A DNA stretch of 10,622 nucleotides from Clostridium sp. UBA4746. Lineage in GTDB: Bacteria; Bacillota; Clostridia; Clostridiales; Clostridiaceae. This document shows, piece after piece, positions 1 to 6,747 of the stretch (its first letter is position 1; each line of letters starts with the position of its first letter). The stretch lies in the NCBI GenBank assembly GCA_002403785.1, contig DHIM01000378.1, positions 1 to 10,622 on the forward strand, written 5' to 3'. Position numbers and translations under genes: made by a program. The notes under the pieces are model-generated. The model worked only from the letters and a program-made list of their open reading frames with translations, was not told the DNA's origin and searched no databases.

Positions 1-1
1 T

Positions 2-1174
2 TATATAACAGATAAACTTACAAAAATTAAAGATAAAGGATTATATAGAGAACTTAGATACATTGATACAGCACAATCACCTAGGGTTAAAATTGAAGGA
101 AAAGATTTTATACTTTTAGGATCAAATAACTATTTAGGTCTTTGTGATGATATTAGATTAAAGAAAGCTGCCATTGATGCAATCAACAAATATGGTGTTG
201 GATCAGGCGGTTCTAGATTAACCACAGGAAGTTATGATCTACATAAAGAATTAGAGAAAAAAATCGCATCTTTTAAGGGTACTGAAGCAAGTTTAGTTTT
301 TAATACTGGATACATGGCTAATGTAGGTATTATTTCAGCCTTGTGTGATGATACCTGGGTAATTTTTTCTGATAAATTAAATCATGCTAGTATTATTGAT
401 GGCTATCGTTTAAGTAGTGCAAAACTTATCAGATACAAGCATTGTGATATGAATGATTTATTAAATAAAATAAATAAGTATAGAGGAAGTAACAATTTAA
501 TTGTAACGGATGGTGTATTTAGTATGGATGGAGATATAGCTCCATTGCCAGACATTGTGAAAATCGCAAAAAAATTTAACATGATGACTATGGTAGATGA
601 TGCACATGCTACAGGTGTTTTAGGTAAAAATGGATCAGGTACAGCATCATATTTTGGTTTAGAAAATGAAATTGATATCAGTATGGGAACATTAAGTAAG
701 GCTGTAGCTTCAGAAGGCGGATATGTAGCTGGTAAAAAGGATTTAATTAATTATTTAATAAACTCTGCAAGAAGCTTTATTTATTCTACAGCTTTATCAC
801 CTAGTACAATTGCAGTTTCTATAAAGGCATTAGAAATTATTGAAAAGGATGAGGAAAGAAGAATTAAACTATTAAAAACCTCAAACTGGTTTCAAAATGA
901 ACTTAAAATTGCAGGGTTCATTGTAATGGAAACGAAGACTCCAATCATTCCCATTTTAATTGGAGAAGTAGATAAAGCGGTTGAATTTAGCAAGATATTA
1001 TTATCAAAAGGGGTATATGTACCTGCCATTCGACCACCTTCTGTACCGCGCGGAACAAGTCGTTTAAGAATTTCTTTAATGGCAACACATTCAAAAAAAG
1101 ATTTAGAAGAAGTATTGGTTAAAATAATAGAAATAGGAAGAAAATTAAAGATTATTGGGACTTATTATGAATAA
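2..1174 (+). CDS. bioF: 8-amino-7-oxononanoate synthase (KAPA synthase), 5' end cut off
   Basis: PLP-dependent alpha-oxoamine synthase that condenses pimeloyl-ACP (or -CoA) with L-alanine to give 8-amino-7-oxononanoate, the first committed ring-forming step of biotin synthesis in the cytoplasm. The reading frame is open from base 2 with no start codon before an internal ATG at 314. The 390 visible residues match the usual length of about 385-395, so only a few N-terminal residues are missing. Visible signatures, counted from the window edge, are the substrate loop GSNNYLGL (about 43-50), SDKLNHASIIDG with the PLP-stacking His128, VDDAHATG with Asp200 and His202, and GTLSKAVASEGG with Schiff-base Lys233. 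These lie 3-5 residues from E. coli His133, Asp204 and Lys236. The closest alternative is 2-amino-3-ketobutyrate CoA ligase, but bioH and bioC directly downstream settle the assignment. The stop codon overlaps the next gene by 8 bases. Confidence 0.95.
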   Translation, partial: YITDKLTKIKDKGLYRELRYIDTAQSPRVKIEGKDFILLGSNNYLGLCDDIRLKKAAIDAINKYGVGSGGSRLTTGSYDLHKELEKKIASFKGTEASLVFNTGYMANVGIISALCDDTWVIFSDKLNHASIIDGYRLSSAKLIRYKHCDMNDLLNKINKYRGSNNLIVTDGVFSMDGDIAPLPDIVKIAKKFNMMTMVDDAHATGVLGKNGSGTASYFGLENEIDISMGTLSKAVASEGGYVAGKKDLINYLINSARSFIYSTALSPSTIAVSIKALEIIEKDEERRIKLLKTSNWFQNELKIAGFIVMETKTPIIPILIGEVDKAVEFSKILLSKGVYVPAIRPPSVPRGTSRLRISLMATHSKKDLEEVLVKIIEIGRKLKIIGTYYE

Positions 1175-1919
1175 GCCGTATTTAATTATGCTACCTGGCT
1201 TTGGAATGAACAGTTCTGTTTGGAAAAGAATTAGTGGATTTTTATCAAAGGATTTTGAATTGATTTTTATTGAATGGAGTAATGTTGATTTATTAGATGG
1301 GTTTAAAAAAAAGGTAATAAATATTATAGAAGAAAAACATCTTACGTCTTTTTCATTACTTGGATGGTCACTCGGATCATTAGTAGCGCAGGAAATTGTT
1401 TTAAATAATTTGTGGAATATTAATAACTTGATTTTGATTGGAGGTACAAGCTCTTTTATTCAACATAAAGAAGACGGATACAATTCGGGGTGGAATAAAA
1501 GAATTGTGGAAAGAATGAAACTTCAGTTATATAAAAATTCAAATGAAACACTCTTTAATTTTTATGACTCATTGTTTTCAGATGAAGAAAAGGAAAAGGG
1601 ATATAACAAGGAATTTCTAAAGATAATGGAAGATAACATTAAAATTCAATCAGTAGATTCTTTGGCATTGGAACTTGATTATTTAATTCAAAAGGATTTA
1701 AGAAATAAATTAGTAGAAATAAATATTCCTTTATTAATGATTCATGGGGAAGAAGATAAAATATGTCCAATAGATGCTACTCTATATATTAAAAATATAT
1801 TAACGCATTCTAATTTAGAAGTTATAAAGAGTGGAGGGCATATACCATTTTTCACAAATCCTCATGAGTGTTATAATTTCATATCAAAATTTATAAAAAA
1901 CACCTATAAAGGGAGATAA
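1167..1919 (+). CDS. bioH: pimeloyl-ACP methyl ester carboxylesterase (alpha/beta hydrolase)
   Basis: Alpha/beta-hydrolase of 250 residues that probably cleaves pimeloyl-ACP methyl ester to release pimeloyl-ACP for BioF. An oxyanion-region MLPGFGMNSSVW lies near the N-terminus. The nucleophile elbow LLGWSLGSLVAQ carries Ser68, GEEDKICP supplies Asp197 and SGGHIPF supplies His225, giving a full catalytic triad in the usual order. GWSLG is the elbow of E. coli BioH, and the length is close to its 256 residues. The start is the ATG at 1167, inside the end of bioF (8-base overlap, with a weak TTGGGA upstream), which suggests translational coupling. A TTG at 1155 in frame would add only four residues and looks less likely. 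Family membership alone would allow other esterases; the position between bioF and bioC makes BioH the best call. Confidence 0.88.
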   Translation: MNKPYLIMLPGFGMNSSVWKRISGFLSKDFELIFIEWSNVDLLDGFKKKVINIIEEKHLTSFSLLGWSLGSLVAQEIVLNNLWNINNLILIGGTSSFIQHKEDGYNSGWNKRIVERMKLQLYKNSNETLFNFYDSLFSDEEKEKGYNKEFLKIMEDNIKIQSVDSLALELDYLIQKDLRNKLVEINIPLLMIHGEEDKICPIDATLYIKNILTHSNLEVIKSGGHIPFFTNPHECYNFISKFIKNTYKGR

Positions 1920-1922
1920 TTT

Positions 1923-2744
1923 ATGATTGATAAAAAACAGTTAAAACTTCATTTTAGTAAAAATGCATCAAATTATGATGAATATGCTCACGTGCAAAAG
2001 GACATGAAGGATTTTTTAATAGAATTTATGCTAGAAAACAATAAAAATAACATTGAAGTTAAAAATATTTTAGAGATTGGTTGTGGAACGGGATATTTAA
2101 CATTTGCTTTAATTGAGCTTTTTCCACATGCACATATAACTGCTGTTGATATTGCGCCAGGAATGATTAATGAAATAAAGTCAAAAATTAAAAATGCCTC
2201 TGTTGATTTTATTTGTGATGATTTGGAAGAAATGGATCTTAATAATAGTTATGATATTATTGTTTCTAATGCCACCTTTCAATGGTTTAATCAAATACCT
2301 GCAACAATAGAAAAATTATATACTATATTAAATGAAAATGGTATCCTTTGTTTTTCCACATTTGGGGAACATACTTTTTGTGAATTGAATGAATGTTTTA
2401 AGAAAGTAAAGGAAGACCTGTCTATAAAAGAATCTATATATTCAGGACAGCCTTTTTATAGTCTTAATAAATTATCTACATTATGTAAAGAGGCTACAAG
2501 AAATCAGAATATTGATGATGTTTTAGTACAAAGTAAAGAAAAATTTGAATATGAATATTTCAATAACTGTAATGATTTTTTCACTTCAATAAAAAAAACT
2601 GGTGCTAATAATAGTAATAAAAATAATAAGTGTAATTCTCTAACTTTTATCAGAAAAGTAATCAATTATTATAATGAAAATTTTTCGGAAAATAATAAAG
2701 TAAAAGCGACTTATCATTGCTTATTTTTTAAAATATTAAAATAG
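1923..2744 (+). CDS. bioC: malonyl-ACP O-methyltransferase
   Basis: SAM-dependent methyltransferase of 273 residues that methylates the free carboxyl of malonyl-ACP, disguising it so that fatty acid synthesis can extend it to pimeloyl-ACP methyl ester. The N-terminus FSKNASNYDEYAHVQ is the typical BioC opening. SAM motif I is ILEIGCGTGYLT (residues 49-60), followed by AVDIAPGM (74-81). SNATFQWF (115-122) corresponds to the BioC SN-x-x-x-QW signature, and the TYHCLFFKILK end is also typical. A good AAAGGGAGA ribosome binding site sits just upstream, and only three bases separate it from bioH. With bioF and bioH it forms the pimelate-to-KAPA part of the pathway. The stretch at about residues 228-240 is Asn/Lys-rich and low in complexity, probably a surface loop shaped by AT bias. 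Confidence 0.94.
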   Translation: MIDKKQLKLHFSKNASNYDEYAHVQKDMKDFLIEFMLENNKNNIEVKNILEIGCGTGYLTFALIELFPHAHITAVDIAPGMINEIKSKIKNASVDFICDDLEEMDLNNSYDIIVSNATFQWFNQIPATIEKLYTILNENGILCFSTFGEHTFCELNECFKKVKEDLSIKESIYSGQPFYSLNKLSTLCKEATRNQNIDDVLVQSKEKFEYEYFNNCNDFFTSIKKTGANNSNKNNKCNSLTFIRKVINYYNENFSENNKVKATYHCLFFKILK

Positions 2745-2779
2745 AATGGTTATTGATGATATGAAAGGATAATTTTATA

Positions 2780-2857
2780 GTGGCCTTTGCACTAGCGTTT
2801 TTCTTAATTGGTATGTATAAGATGAAAAGTAGTGAAAGCGTTAAAAACTTTGTATAA
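2780..2857 (+). CDS. possible 25-residue membrane peptide (doubtful)
   Basis: A short frame starting at GTG, with AAAGGA ten bases upstream, encodes a hydrophobic stretch AFALAFFLIGMY followed by the polar tail KMKSSESVKNFV. It could be a single-span micropeptide translated with the bio operon, or a leftover fragment of a larger membrane protein. No family is recognised. The spacing to the start is long and the frame is short, so this is only a candidate. Confidence 0.25.
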   Translation: MAFALAFFLIGMYKMKSSESVKNFV

Positions 2858-2890
2858 ATGGTGTGGTGATTAAAACTTTTCCAGTTATAC

Positions 2891-2917
2891 TTAGAAGGAT
2901 AATGGATAAACTATAAT
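2891..2917 (+). promoter_or_regulatory. weak candidate promoter before the 57-residue ORF
   Basis: A perfect -10 TATAAT (2912-2917) lies about 48 bases before the ATG at 2966, with TTAGAA 15 bases upstream as a poor -35. It would give the small gene its own transcript besides read-through from the bio operon. The weak -35 keeps this tentative. Confidence 0.25.
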
Positions 2918-2965
2918 GAAATGCATATATGCGGTGCAATTTTTGTATTCGAAGGGAGAATACTA

Positions 2966-3139
2966 ATGAATAAAAATAAGTTAGGAAAAACAAAAAATTC
3001 AGTTAATGAACTAGATGCTAATAAAGGAAGTAGCGGTGCTTCCAACACACAAATGTCTATTATGTATAAACTGTCCAATATGACTAGCGATATTTCTGAT
3101 ACTAATTCGGAAGAAGGAACAAGGTCAAATAAGAAATGA
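2966..3139 (+). CDS. hypothetical Ser/Asn-rich small protein, 57 residues, possibly frameshifted
   Basis: I do not recognise this protein. The ATG at 2966 is preferred over one at 2921 because GAAGGGAG lies seven bases before it. The product is hydrophilic (MNKNKLGKTKNSVNELD at the start, then GSSGASNTQMSIMYKLSNM), with no signal peptide or membrane span. From about 3117 another frame stays open to a TAA at 3257 and reads as plausible protein (QIRNELIKDDKSRNTIPYE, later LKERIAKISDSL). One extra G in the GAAGAAGGAA run near 3116 would explain the switch and imply an original product of about 96 residues. That continuation, however, runs through the terminator hairpin at 3201-3238, so the frame may be open by chance. 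It lies between bioC and a terminator and may be read with the bio operon. Confidence 0.5.
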   Translation: MNKNKLGKTKNSVNELDANKGSSGASNTQMSIMYKLSNMTSDISDTNSEEGTRSNKK

Positions 3140-3200
3140 ACTCATTAAAGACGATAAAAGTAGAAATACAATCCCATATGAAGACGAAAAAAATAATCTT

Positions 3201-3238
3201 AAAGAGAGAATTGCTAAAATTAGCGATTCTCTTTTTTT
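3201..3238 (+). terminator. Rho-independent terminator of the bio operon / 57-residue ORF
   Basis: AGAGAAT (3205-3211) pairs with ATTCTCT (3226-3232). Inside it are a T-G wobble and GCT/AGC around an AAAATT loop, and seven T residues follow (3232-3238). The As at 3201-3203 can also pair with the T tract. It is the first strong stop downstream of bioC. Confidence 0.85.
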
Positions 3239-3372
3239 ATCCGTTGCAATTTATTAAAATGTTTCAAAGACTTAATGGTTAAAATTTGGCCTGAAATACT
3301 TTCAGAATCAAATTTCAAGATAGAAAGACTAAATTATTTGTGTCAATGTGAGGCTAAGCTTTAATTGTTTAC

Positions 3373-3408
3373 AAAAAACTCGTTCTTGGAAATAAATGCA
3401 AGAACGAG
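3373..3408 (-). terminator. Rho-independent terminator of the GerMN-domain gene, resembling the ilvA T-box terminator
   Basis: Read on the minus strand, CTCGTTCTTG and CAAGAACGAG form a perfect 10-bp stem with a 10-base loop, followed by six Ts and placed just after the stop codon at 3427. The core (3380-3408) matches the ilvA T-box terminator (6336-6364) at 26 of 29 positions by hand alignment. The shared TTTACAAAAAA flank extends the likeness. Confidence 0.9.
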
Positions 3409-3426
3409 AGTTAATCGGAGCATATT

Positions 3427-4800
3427 TTATTTGAGTTCTATACTATTTTTAAAATTTACAATAAAAGGTTCACCTTTTTTCATTTCAATATGACCTGATT
3501 TATAAGGGCTACCTTCTACAGTTAGAAGGACTTTATTTACACCGTAATATTTTCCAAGAGTATTTGTAATACATTGTAAAATCATGCTTTCAAATCCAGA
3601 TCCCGCATTCATTTCACTAACAAGCTCCTTTGTAAAATCCACATAAACCATACCGTCCTTATTTAAATATAAACTTTTTATTTTTGCATTAGGACTAAGC
3701 ACCCGGCCTATATTACCTTTTGGTAAAATTTTATAAGCTGTTTCAATTTTTATTCTTGTTATATCATTAGTCTTAAAAATCAGTTGCTTTTCTACAAAAT
3801 TAAGATTAACCCCATTTACATTAGGGTAATAAAATTCTACTGATTGAGTAAATGAAACATTATTCTCTATTTTGCTTAATGAAGATGAAATCTGACCACC
3901 ATTTGATATAAAAACTGTTTTAACTAAGCCAACATTTCGTGCATAATAGTCTAAAGTCTTAGTTGTTTTATCAGTTGTAGTAACCTCAAGTGTTTTATAT
4001 TTACCCAAAGGGGTAGTTACTTCAATCTCTACATTAGAGATATATCGTTTTCTATTGTCGCTTAGGATCCAGGTGGTTCCTTTTATTAGTGGTTCTCTTA
4101 ACAAGATTTCTACATTATTACTAGGACTTTGGGTTAAATTCTCTCTGTAAAAAGCTTCACCTATAGATAGTAGCATAGTTAAATTACCATCTTTATTTTC
4201 CAGCACCTTAACTATTTCTGTACCGCCGTTATTAGTTCTTAGTTGAATACGGTTCCCAACTAAATAGTCTACAAAGACGTTGTACGAGGCAAATTCATTC
4301 CCTTTACCCTCATATACATATTTTGTATTTTCTTTAAGGGGAAAATAGTCATTAATAGTAAATAGTAACTTGAGTGCATTATCAATAGCAGCCCAGGTGT
4401 TATTCCCCACGATTCCATCCACAACTAATCCTTTAGATTTTTGGAATAATCTAACTGAAGTTTCGGTTTTAGAGCCGAATATTCCATCTATTGGCCCTGG
4501 GTTATAACCAAGTTTAGCCAATGATGTTTGAAGATACTTTACAGCCTCACCTGTGCTTCCAATTCTTAGTATGGGATGTGTATTTTGTAGTGCTTTATCA
4601 ATAGCAGTCCAAGTGTTATTCCCCACGATTCCATCCATGACTAATCCGTTAGATTTTTGAAAAAATCTAACTTCTATTTCTGTTTTAGAGCCGAATATTC
4701 CATCTATTGGACCTGGATTATAGCCAAGTTTCGTCAGTGATTGTTGAAGAAATAGTACAGCTTCCCCAGTGCTTCCAAGTTTAATAATAGGTTGTACCAT
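3427..4800 (-). CDS. protein with two peptidoglycan-binding domains and a GerMN domain, probably spore-associated
   Basis: A 457-residue protein with no signal peptide or lipobox. Residues 6-71 and 78-143 are two PG_binding_1 repeats (GSTGEAV, LGYNPGPIDGIFGSKT, GNNTW in each), expected to bind peptidoglycan. Residues about 150-310 form a beta-rich linker region (YFPLKENTKYVYEGKGNEF onward) of a type I associate with clostridial GerMN proteins. Residues about 320-450 look like a GerMN domain (VEFYYPNV, TAYKILPKG, VYVDFTKEL, ITNTLGKYYGVNKV), known from the sporulation/germination protein GerM. The start is supported by AGGAGG (4809-4814) eight bases upstream. The missing export signal and a sigma-K-like promoter suggest synthesis in the mother cell and a role at the spore cortex or coat; that is inference. 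It is transcribed alone, between its own terminator and that of ilvA. Confidence 0.85.
   Translation of the reverse strand: MVQPIIKLGSTGEAVLFLQQSLTKLGYNPGPIDGIFGSKTEIEVRFFQKSNGLVMDGIVGNNTWTAIDKALQNTHPILRIGSTGEAVKYLQTSLAKLGYNPGPIDGIFGSKTETSVRLFQKSKGLVVDGIVGNNTWAAIDNALKLLFTINDYFPLKENTKYVYEGKGNEFASYNVFVDYLVGNRIQLRTNNGGTEIVKVLENKDGNLTMLLSIGEAFYRENLTQSPSNNVEILLREPLIKGTTWILSDNRKRYISNVEIEVTTPLGKYKTLEVTTTDKTTKTLDYYARNVGLVKTVFISNGGQISSSLSKIENNVSFTQSVEFYYPNVNGVNLNFVEKQLIFKTNDITRIKIETAYKILPKGNIGRVLSPNAKIKSLYLNKDGMVYVDFTKELVSEMNAGSGFESMILQCITNTLGKYYGVNKVLLTVEGSPYKSGHIEMKKGEPFIVNFKNSIELK
4372..4785 (-). repeat. tandem duplication encoding the two peptidoglycan-binding domains
   Basis: Two copies (4588-4785 and 4372-4569), offset by 216 bases or 72 codons, are highly similar at the DNA level. 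The stretch GTGTTATTCCCCACGATTCC is identical at 4397 and 4613. This implies a fairly recent duplication or gene conversion, since synonymous sites have not diverged in parts of the repeat. Confidence 0.85.
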
Positions 4801-4851
4801 TTTATATTCCTCCTAAATTATAATTTATATAAAAATTAATATTTACACTAG

Positions 4852-4878
4852 TATATTATGTTTTTTCAAGGAATTAGT
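4852..4878 (-). promoter_or_regulatory. candidate sigma-K-type promoter of the GerMN-domain gene
   Basis: On the minus strand, CATAATATA (4852-4860) fits the sigma-K -10 pattern CATA-NNN-TA exactly. An AC dinucleotide (4877-4878) lies 16 bases upstream, as the loose -35 of that factor requires. The implied leader is about 45 bases. No good TTGACA-type element is present at the right spacing, although TTGAAA is nearby, so a sigma-A or sigma-E reading is not excluded. Confidence 0.4.
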
Positions 4879-4953
4879 TACAAAAGTCCACTATATCACT
4901 AGGAAGGAAAAATAAAGGATAACATTAGATTTAGAAGCAATAATGTATAACAA

Positions 4954-4992
4954 ACTGAAACTCCCACTCAGTTATTTGAGGGGAGTTTCAGT
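4954..4992 (-). terminator. hairpin downstream of ilvA, probable terminator with weak T tract
   Basis: ACTGAAACTCCC (4954-4965) and GGGAGTTTCAGT (4981-4992) form a perfect 12-bp stem, with CTCA/TGAG pairing inside the loop. On the minus strand it follows the ilvA stop codon by about 50 bases, but only TTTGTTAT follows the stem, so the T tract is poor. It may act in transcript stability as well as termination. Confidence 0.6.
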
Positions 4993-5042
4993 ATTATAAG
5001 TCTATATATGAGTACAATTTGTAAAGTAATAGGAAAAGTGAA

Positions 5043-6287
5043 TTAGTATATCTTATTAACTTTATATCCCTCGTTGTTTAATGCATTTATAATGGTAGTT
5101 ACATGATCATGTCCATTTGTTTCTACAGTAATTTCAAGTTGAACTTGCATAAAGCGATCATTAGTTTTAAATTGGTTATGATCTAGCTTTACTACATTGG
5201 CATTTGTTTTTGATAGAATTGTTGAGACTTTAACAAGTTCTCCTGGTATATCTGACAATTCAATACTGAAGCAGAATAGTCTTCCTCTTGATACCAAACC
5301 CCTATCTATCATAGAAGAGATAGTAACAACGTCGATATTACCCCCACTTAAAACACAAGCAACCTTTTTGCCCTTTTCTTGTATTTTTTTAAGGCCTGCA
5401 AAGGATAAAGCTCCAGATGCTTCTGCAATAAGCTTATGCTTTTCTAAAAGAAGAAGAAATGATTCCATTATATCAAAGTCTGAAACTGTTACAATTTCAT
5501 CTACATAATTTCTGATAATTTCAAAGGTTAAATTTCCAGGCTTTTTTACAGCTACGCCGTCAGCTATAGTACGAACTGTTTCAAGGTTGACGATTTTCTT
5601 ATTGTCCATAGATTCCTTCATTGCTTTCGCACCTTCAGGCTCTACACCTATAATTTTAATACTTGGCTTCAAGGCTTTTGCCGCGAGGGCAATTCCCCCA
5701 ATTAAGCCACCGCCACCAACTGGTACAAGGATACAATCTATATCTTCTATTTCCTCTAATATCTCGCAAGCTATGGTACCTTGACCATACATTACATCCA
5801 AGTCATCAAAGGGATGTACAAAAACATAATTATTCTCTGCTTCTAATCTCTTCGCTTCTGTATAAGCTTCATCGTAACAGTCTCCAAATAAAATTACAGT
5901 TGCACCATAGTTTTTCGTTGCCTCAACTTTAATAAGAGGTGTTGTTTTAGGCATAACAATTGTAGCCGCAATACCTAATTTCTCAGCTGAATATGCAACA
6001 CCCTGAGCATGGTTTCCAGCAGAAGATGCAATTACACCTCTTTTTCTTTCTGAAAGTGTTAATGTACAAAGCTTATTATAAGCCCCACGAATTTTAAAGG
6101 CACCAGTAATTTGCAAGTTCTCAGGTTTAATATAAACTGAGTTCTCAGATTCATTACTGAAGACATCACTATATATAAGAGCTGTTTTTATAGATACACC
6201 TTTTAGGTTTGCCTGTGCCTTTTGAATTTCTGAAAGATGATATTCTAATGTTTGATTTGACAATGATTCTATTGCTAGTTTTTGCAT
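5043..6287 (-). CDS. ilvA: threonine ammonia-lyase (threonine deaminase) with one ACT-type domain
   Basis: PLP enzyme that deaminates L-threonine to 2-oxobutanoate, the first step towards isoleucine; some clostridial enzymes of this length work in catabolism. With the start at 6287 it has 414 residues. Visible features are KPENLQITGAFKIRGAYNKL with PLP-binding Lys65, SSAGNHAQG (88-96), the phosphate-binding glycine loop VPVGGGGLIGG (ending at 198), AEASGA, and VLSGGN (to 317). The C-terminal 80 residues (RLFCFSIELSDIPGELVKVS onward) form a single ACT-like regulatory domain. An upstream in-frame ATG at 6302 lacks a ribosome binding site, whereas the second ATG at 6287 has GGGGG about eight bases before it, so I prefer 6287. 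The T-box upstream with a probable isoleucine specifier argues for a biosynthetic role. The gene stands alone, without other ilv genes. Confidence 0.95.
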   Translation of the reverse strand: MQKLAIESLSNQTLEYHLSEIQKAQANLKGVSIKTALIYSDVFSNESENSVYIKPENLQITGAFKIRGAYNKLCTLTLSERKRGVIASSAGNHAQGVAYSAEKLGIAATIVMPKTTPLIKVEATKNYGATVILFGDCYDEAYTEAKRLEAENNYVFVHPFDDLDVMYGQGTIACEILEEIEDIDCILVPVGGGGLIGGIALAAKALKPSIKIIGVEPEGAKAMKESMDNKKIVNLETVRTIADGVAVKKPGNLTFEIIRNYVDEIVTVSDFDIMESFLLLLEKHKLIAEASGALSFAGLKKIQEKGKKVACVLSGGNIDVVTISSMIDRGLVSRGRLFCFSIELSDIPGELVKVSTILSKTNANVVKLDHNQFKTNDRFMQVQLEITVETNGHDHVTTIINALNNEGYKVNKIY

Positions 6288-6327
6288 ATTTAAAACCCCC
6301 ATTTTTTTAGTTATTATATTGATTTAC

Positions 6328-6602
6328 AAAAAAAATCGTCCTTGGAAATAAATCCAAGGACGAGTATAAATCGCGGTACCACCTTAATTGCATCTTTAAA
6401 AAAAGACACCTCTCATTTCGGTTCGTTAAAACCTAAGCCTTTTATCGGGGCTCACCGGCTTATCCTACTTTATTCGGGCAAGCAGCTCAGGAGTGATTTG
6501 TATTTTCTATCTAGTATCGATTCTCAGCAAAATTCGATTCTCTGTAACTAAAGTTTATAAAATAACACTCTCCATCTTCGCAATAACAATATACTTAATT
6601 TA
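6328..6602 (-). promoter_or_regulatory. T-box leader of ilvA, probable isoleucine (AUC) specifier
   Basis: On the minus strand the T-box sequence AAGGTGGTACCGCG (6372-6385) precedes a terminator: arms TCGTCCTTGG (6354-6363) and CCAAGGACGA (6336-6345), then eight Ts (6328-6335). AAGG of the T-box can instead pair with TCCTT of the terminator arm to form the antiterminator that uncharged tRNA stabilises. Stem I appears to run from GGAGAGTG (6566-6573) to CACTCC (6490-6495). TATTTT/AAAATA above it leaves a loop CAAATCA on the 3' side, which places AUC at 6495-6497 as the likely specifier, followed by A. ACA (threonine) lies nearby in another register but would fall off the expected loop. A small TCTTT/AAAGA stem just before the T-box fits stem III. 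Confidence 0.9.
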
Positions 6603-6608
6603 AGATGA

Positions 6609-6637
6609 ATCTTAACATTAAATATCATTAATGTCAA
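6609..6637 (-). promoter_or_regulatory. sigma-A promoter of the ilvA T-box leader
   Basis: On the minus strand a consensus TTGACA (6632-6637) is separated by exactly 17 bases from TAAGAT (6609-6614). Transcription would start near 6602, giving a leader of about 315 bases to the ATG at 6287, which suits a complete T-box. Confidence 0.85.
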
Positions 6638-6662
6638 TGAAAAAAGTCGCATTTTTATTCAT

Positions 6663-6698
6663 AATTACATATTAGCTAATATGAACTAATATGTAATT
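6663..6698. repeat. 13-bp inverted repeat with nested palindrome between ilvA and the YhhN-like gene
   Basis: AATTACATATTAG (6663-6675) and CTAATATGTAATT (6686-6698) are perfect inverted arms around ten bases. The spacer holds a third half-site, so CATATTAGCTAATATG (6668-6683) is itself a perfect 16-bp palindrome and CTAATATG occurs twice in tandem. No T run follows on either strand. It ends about 26 bases upstream of the ilvA -35, so a protein-binding site is more likely than a terminator. Confidence 0.6.
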
Positions 6699-6747
6699 CA
6701 TTAACTACTGGTAGTCTACCTTTAGGGACCTTAATGATTTGCATAAA

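Noticed and set aside
3275..3364. A 29-residue frame starting MVKIWPEILSESNFKIERLN
   Set aside because: It reads like protein, but there is no ribosome binding site, it follows a terminator, and I recognise no family. It is better seen as a possible gene fragment than a gene.
5197..5932. Three plus-strand frames opposite ilvA
   Set aside because: They are antisense shadows of the well-supported threonine ammonia-lyase, with no ribosome binding sites.
6342..6551. A 69-residue plus-strand frame
   Set aside because: It lies wholly opposite the T-box leader of ilvA, and its apparent sequence is explained by conserved RNA structure.
6705..6732. Short inverted repeats (GGTAG-T-CTACC and neighbours) as a riboswitch or terminator
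   Set aside because: The arms are only 5 bp, no transcript start is evident upstream on either strand, and no T run follows.
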